The notes beneath the pieces are model-generated. The model had not been told where the DNA came from. It saw nothing but the letters and a program-made list of their open reading frames with translations, and searched no databases. 64,000 nucleotides of DNA from JABSQH01 sp039177505 (lineage in GTDB: Bacteria > Actinomycetota > Acidimicrobiia > Acidimicrobiales > Ilumatobacteraceae), in NCBI GenBank assembly GCA_039177505.1, contig JBCDFR010000009.1, positions 1 through 64,000 of the forward strand. The letters run 5' to 3'. Positions 60,849 to 64,000 of the stretch are shown in pieces. The translations under genes were made by a program, and so were the position numbers. Within the stretch, counting starts at the first letter, position 1; every line of letters starts with the position of its first letter.

Positions 60849-61730
60849 GTGAATCAGGACATGCTTGAGAAGGTCCGTTCCGCGCAGGGGTTCATTGCTG
60901 CGCTCGACCAGAGTGGGGGGTCGACGCCCAAGGCGCTGCGGGCCTATGGAGTGGCCGACGACGCGTGGTCGAACGACGACGAGATGTTCGACCTGATCCA
61001 CCAGATGCGCACTCGCATCGTCACGTGCCCGGCGTTCACCGGCGAGCGCATCCTGGCGGCGATCCTGTTCGAGCAGACGATGGATCGGCAGATCGGGGGC
61101 CAAGGGTCTGCTGAGTACCTGTGGTCGGCCAAGCGTGTGGTGCCGTTCCTCAAGGTCGACAAGGGCCTCGCTGACGAAGCCGATGGCGTGCAGCTGATGA
61201 AGCCGATCCCCGGCCTCGACGAGCTCGTTGCGCGAGCGGTTGGTCTCGGTGTGTTCGGTACCAAGATGCGCTCGGTGGTGAAGGCGGCGAGCGAGTCCGG
61301 CATCGCCGCGATCGTCGATCAGCAGTTCGCGGTGGGCGATCAGATCCTCGATGGGGGACTGGTGCCGATCCTCGAGCCCGAGGTCGACATCACCATCGCC
61401 GACAAAGCCGAGGCCGAGGCGATCCTGCGTGACCGCATCATCGAGCATCTCGACGGCTCCCGTCGCGAGGTCATGCTCAAGCTGTCGATTCCCAGCGTCG
61501 ACGATTTCTATCGCCCGTTGATCGAGCACGACAAGGTCCTGCGCGTGGTGGCGTTGTCGGGCGGCTACGAGCGTGATGAGGCCAACGAACGGTTGGTGCG
61601 CAACCACGGCATGATCGCCAGTTTTTCGCGGGCGCTCGCCGAAGGCATCACTGCGCAACAGACCGACGCCGAGTTCAACGCCGAGATGGACGACGCCATC
61701 GCTTCGATCTTTGCCGCCTCGATCACCTGA
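60849..61730 (+). CDS. Fructose-bisphosphate aldolase class I
   Basis: This Schiff-base aldolase cleaves fructose-1,6-bisphosphate in glycolysis. The 293-residue protein starts with NQDMLEKVRSAQGFIAALDQ, then SGGSTPKALRAYG, close to Staphylococcus-type class I aldolase. VVPFLKVDKGLADEADGVQL and REVMLKLSIPSVDDFYRP contain candidate active-site lysines, and VALSGGYERDEANE is the phosphate-binding loop. GTG 60849 is selected because it aligns with the family N-terminus; ATG 60828 would add seven residues. It lies 130 bases from the divergent aldo/keto reductase. Confidence 0.9.
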   Translation: MNQDMLEKVRSAQGFIAALDQSGGSTPKALRAYGVADDAWSNDDEMFDLIHQMRTRIVTCPAFTGERILAAILFEQTMDRQIGGQGSAEYLWSAKRVVPFLKVDKGLADEADGVQLMKPIPGLDELVARAVGLGVFGTKMRSVVKAASESGIAAIVDQQFAVGDQILDGGLVPILEPEVDITIADKAEAEAILRDRIIEHLDGSRREVMLKLSIPSVDDFYRPLIEHDKVLRVVALSGGYERDEANERLVRNHGMIASFSRALAEGITAQQTDAEFNAEMDDAIASIFAASIT

Positions 61731-61734
61731 TTCG

Positions 61735-61787
61735 CCGAAATCGTTGCGGTCACGTGCGAAATACGCACGAGATCCCCGGTTTTTCGG
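61735..61787 (-). repeat. Intergenic repeat element, copy 2 (convergent gene end)
   Basis: Read on the minus strand this copy begins CCGAAAAACCGGGG, contains CGTGCG/CGCACG (61753-61758 and 61764-61769) with a 5-base loop and ends in ATTTCGGC. It matches 8010-8063 along its whole length with mismatches mostly in the loop and spacers. It lies between class I aldolase (+) and dinG (-), again convergent. Confidence 0.6.
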
Positions 61788-61801
61788 GCGGGTGGGACCC
61801 G

Positions 61802-63688
61802 TTAGGCGGTGATGCGACGGAGGAATTCCTCGGCGTCGGCACGGTGGCGGGTGCGCCGCATCGGGGGGAGAGCGTTGACGATATCCCAGCGATAGCGCGC
61901 TGTTCCGAGCCGTTTGTCGAGGACCGCGACCGCGCCGCGGTCCGTGCGTGAGCGGATGAGGCGGCCGGCGGCCTGGGCCAAGAGCATCGATGCCCGTGGG
62001 AGATCGATCTCGGCGAATGCCGTCGGACCGAGTTCTTCTCGACGTGCGCTGAGCAGCGGGTCGTCCGGCCGCGGGAAGGGGATGCGGTCGATGACCACGA
62101 GCGAGAGAGTGCGGCCGGGAACATCGACGCCCTGGAACAGCCCGGCGGTGGCGAACAAACAGGTCGACTCGTCGGCCGCGAACCGTTCGATCAACGCCGG
62201 CTTCGGCAGGTCGCGTTGGGTGAGGAGTGGCACGTCGATGCGGTCGATCAAGGCCTCGGCCGCCTCGTCCATCGCCCGATAGCTCGTGAACAGCGCCAGC
62301 GTGCGCCCACCGGCGGCGGTGATTAGTGCGGCCAATTCGTCGTTGGCAGCCTCGCGAAAGGTGGCGTCGTTCGGGTTCGGCAGGTGGAGCGCGCAGTACA
62401 GCAACGCGTGCTCCTCGTAGTCGAACGGACTCCCGACGTCGGCCTCGGTGGCGTCGGCGGCATCGATCCCGACCCGTGCGGCCAGCGATGACGGGATCGT
62501 CGCGCTGGTCAAGATCGCCGTCCGCTGCGACCACACACCCGTGGCGAGGGTGGGCCCGACATCGAGCGGAGCGACCTCGAGCCGTGGGTGCGCGGGCCCT
62601 CCGCCGACGAACATCACCGACCCGACGCGCTGCTCAAGCGCAGCATCGACCTGTTCGATCGCTCGCCCCGTCATCACCTGCGCGCGGAGTCGGCGCTGTT
62701 TGGTGTCGTCGTTCGACGACTCGATCGCTCCCAGCGCATCGAGTGCTGTACCGAGCCGCGTGCGCGCCGTGGTCAAGGCATCGTCGATGCTGTCTGGAAG
62801 GGGCCCCTTCAGCCGCTCGCCGACGCGATCGGCCAGCGCATCGCGCAGCACATCGGCGATATCGGCGATCGATGCGATCAGTTGGGGATCCTCGATGACT
62901 CGGCGGATCGAGCCGGCCAGGGTCGTGAACCGCCCTGGGGCGATCTGCACGCCCACCGTGTCGCTCATGACGTCTTCGAGCACGTGTGCTTCGTCGAACA
63001 CGACCACGTCGTGCGGGGGGAGAATCGCGCCGTCACTGGCCACGTCGAGCCCGTACAAGTAGTTGTTGACGACGATCACATCGGCTGCTGCAGCGCGGTG
63101 CTTGGCCGTCTCGGCGAAACAGCCGCCGCCCATTGGGCAGCGGTCGGCTCCCGGACACTCGTCGCTGCCGACGCTGACCGCAGTCCACGCCGCATCGGTC
63201 GGCGCCCAGTCGAGGTCGGCGGCGTCGCCGGTCTGGGTGGTGCCCGACCAGTCGGCCAGCCGATTGATCTCCGCCTGCACCGTCGGTGCCAACGCTCCGA
63301 ACTCGCCGCTCGCGCCGTCGAGTTCCATCTGCGTGCTGTCGGGATGAGCCAACTCGTCGAGGCGCTGCAAACACAGGTAGTTGCTGCGTCCCTTGAGCAC
63401 GGCATAACTCACGTCGAGGTGCTCGGCCAGGAACGGCAAGTCCTTGGTCGCCAACTGATCCTGCAGGGCCTTGGTCGCCGTCGACACGACAACGGTGCGA
63501 CCCGACAGCACCGCAGGCACGAGATAGCCCAGTGTCTTACCGGTGCCGGTCCCCGCTTGCACGATCAGCGGCTGTCCGTCGTCGATCGCTGTGGCGACGA
63601 GGTTGGCCATCTCGATCTGGCCGGGACGATCCTCGGCGCCGTCGAGGGCCGCGGTGATCGCGGCGAGCTGTTCTGTGACGTCGGTCAT
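61802..63688 (-). CDS. dinG: DinG-like ATP-dependent DNA helicase
   Basis: This XPD/DinG-type 5'-3' helicase with a likely 4Fe-4S cluster has ~628 residues. Motif I is VQAGTGTGKTLGYLVPAV. The four cysteines for the cluster are in SNYLCLQR and DECPGADRCPMGGGC. Motif II is VVFDEAHVLEDVMS, and motifs V-VI include LFATAGLFQGVDVPGRTL and LLAQAAGRLIRSRTDRGAV. ATG 63688 precedes TDVTEQLAAITAALDG. It is 34 bases from uppS on the same strand and convergent with the aldolase. Confidence 0.92.
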   Translation of the reverse strand: MTDVTEQLAAITAALDGAEDRPGQIEMANLVATAIDDGQPLIVQAGTGTGKTLGYLVPAVLSGRTVVVSTATKALQDQLATKDLPFLAEHLDVSYAVLKGRSNYLCLQRLDELAHPDSTQMELDGASGEFGALAPTVQAEINRLADWSGTTQTGDAADLDWAPTDAAWTAVSVGSDECPGADRCPMGGGCFAETAKHRAAAADVIVVNNYLYGLDVASDGAILPPHDVVVFDEAHVLEDVMSDTVGVQIAPGRFTTLAGSIRRVIEDPQLIASIADIADVLRDALADRVGERLKGPLPDSIDDALTTARTRLGTALDALGAIESSNDDTKQRRLRAQVMTGRAIEQVDAALEQRVGSVMFVGGGPAHPRLEVAPLDVGPTLATGVWSQRTAILTSATIPSSLAARVGIDAADATEADVGSPFDYEEHALLYCALHLPNPNDATFREAANDELAALITAAGGRTLALFTSYRAMDEAAEALIDRIDVPLLTQRDLPKPALIERFAADESTCLFATAGLFQGVDVPGRTLSLVVIDRIPFPRPDDPLLSARREELGPTAFAEIDLPRASMLLAQAAGRLIRSRTDRGAVAVLDKRLGTARYRWDIVNALPPMRRTRHRADAEEFLRRITA

Positions 63689-63722
63689 CGGTGGAGCTCG
63701 TGGTGGCTGATCGCTGTCGGGA

Positions 63723-64000
63723 TCAGTGGGCCAGCGCCAACGCCGCGTCGAGCTCGTCGCTGTCGAAGTCGGGCCATGGCGTCTCGGTGAAATAGATCGC
63801 CGCTCCGGCGGACTGCCACAACAAGAAGTTGGATACACGTCGCTCGCCGCTGGTGCGCACGAGCACGTCGACGGGCGGCAGATCGGGAAGGTACAGGTGC
63901 TGTCCAATGGTGTCGGCGGTGATCGAACCGTCGTCGTGGCGCGCCGCTTCGACGGCGGCGACGAGCTCGGAGCGACCGCCGTAGTCGAAGGCCACGGTGA
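63723..64000 (-). CDS. uppS: Isoprenyl transferase UppS, C-terminal part
   Basis: UppS (cis-prenyltransferase) makes the long-chain prenyl diphosphate carrier for cell-wall synthesis. Only the last ~92 residues are in the window: AFDYGGRSELVAAVEAARH and VDVLVRTSGERRVSNFLLWQ, then AAIYFTETPWPDF. These match the family's SGExRxSNFLxWQ substrate-binding block. The gene is cut by the window edge, so its start is outside. It precedes dinG on the minus strand. The exact product chain length cannot be determined. Confidence 0.9.
   Translation of the reverse strand, partial: TVAFDYGGRSELVAAVEAARHDDGSITADTIGQHLYLPDLPPVDVLVRTSGERRVSNFLLWQSAGAAIYFTETPWPDFDSDELDAALALAH

Overview
The window is a 64 kb stretch of high-GC actinobacterial DNA with dense coding on both strands. 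Many starts are GTG, and neighbouring genes often share ATGA, GTGA or TGATG overlaps. The gene content fits an Acidimicrobiia/Ilumatobacter-like marine actinobacterium: an OleA/OleBC/OleD hydrocarbon cluster with the actinobacterial OleB-OleC fusion, menaquinone biosynthesis, a CrtL-type lycopene cyclase, an MtrB-like kinase overlapping a GerMN lipoprotein gene, PhoH-YbeY and class I fructose-bisphosphate aldolase. The taxonomic placement is inferred from gene content and base composition only.

Layout. 1-1.8 kb: purL with a fused PurS-like domain, ending in a fold-back inverted repeat at the left edge. 1.9-9.2 kb: histidine phosphatase; a coupled GMC oxidoreductase, metallo-hydrolase and lycopene cyclase operon; SURF1; an APH-type kinase; a serine hydrolase. 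9.2-15.1 kb: a 1,679-residue secreted RHS/YD-repeat protein with a cyclase stub at its 3' end. 15.1-19.7 kb: Tat-exported BBE-type flavoenzyme, DUF4262 protein, metX, an acidic membrane protein and tRNA-Gly. 19.8-22.4 kb: a tandem duplication of a secreted protein of unknown family. 22.3-25.4 kb: SnoaL-like protein, arylsulfotransferase and an SDR. 25.5-30.2 kb: oleA-oleBC-oleD, then tRNA-Cys. 30.2-35.2 kb: broken HNH gene, DUF2855, DUF4395, phoH-ybeY, SDR, TetR. 35.2-43.9 kb: menaquinone genes menE, menA, menH, menD, menF and menG on both strands, interrupted by an amidase and a DsbA-like gene. 43.9-46.8 kb: membrane protein, zinc-ribbon protein and SPFH protein. 46.8-53.8 kb: acyl-CoA synthetase, SRPBCC protein, a decayed RHS locus, a flavin/PPOX protein, a TetR gene with a probable operator, MaoC and era. 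53.8-57 kb: GerMN lipoprotein and histidine kinase, divergent from an OmpR-type regulator. 57-64 kb: a long-chain acyl-CoA ligase with an in-frame TGA, enoyl-CoA hydratase, aldo/keto reductase, class I aldolase, DinG helicase and the end of uppS.

How the genes connect. The ole genes encode a full head-to-head fatty-acid condensation route to long-chain olefins. Six of the classical menaquinone steps are present; menB and menC are not in the window. Several genes serve electron transport and membrane lipids (SURF1, menaquinone, lycopene cyclase, uppS). Acyl-CoA handling recurs (two acyl-CoA ligases, MaoC, enoyl-CoA hydratase, SDRs). The least explained parts are the duplicated secreted protein, the two RHS loci with membrane segments after the core, the SPFH/zinc-ribbon cassette, and several intergenic repeats. 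These repeats are a 54-bp element at two convergent gene ends, 23-bp and 13-bp tandem repeats, and an 18-bp operator-like palindrome. Gene damage (two in-frame TGA codons, a frameshift, truncated genes) may be real decay or assembly error and cannot be resolved from the sequence alone.
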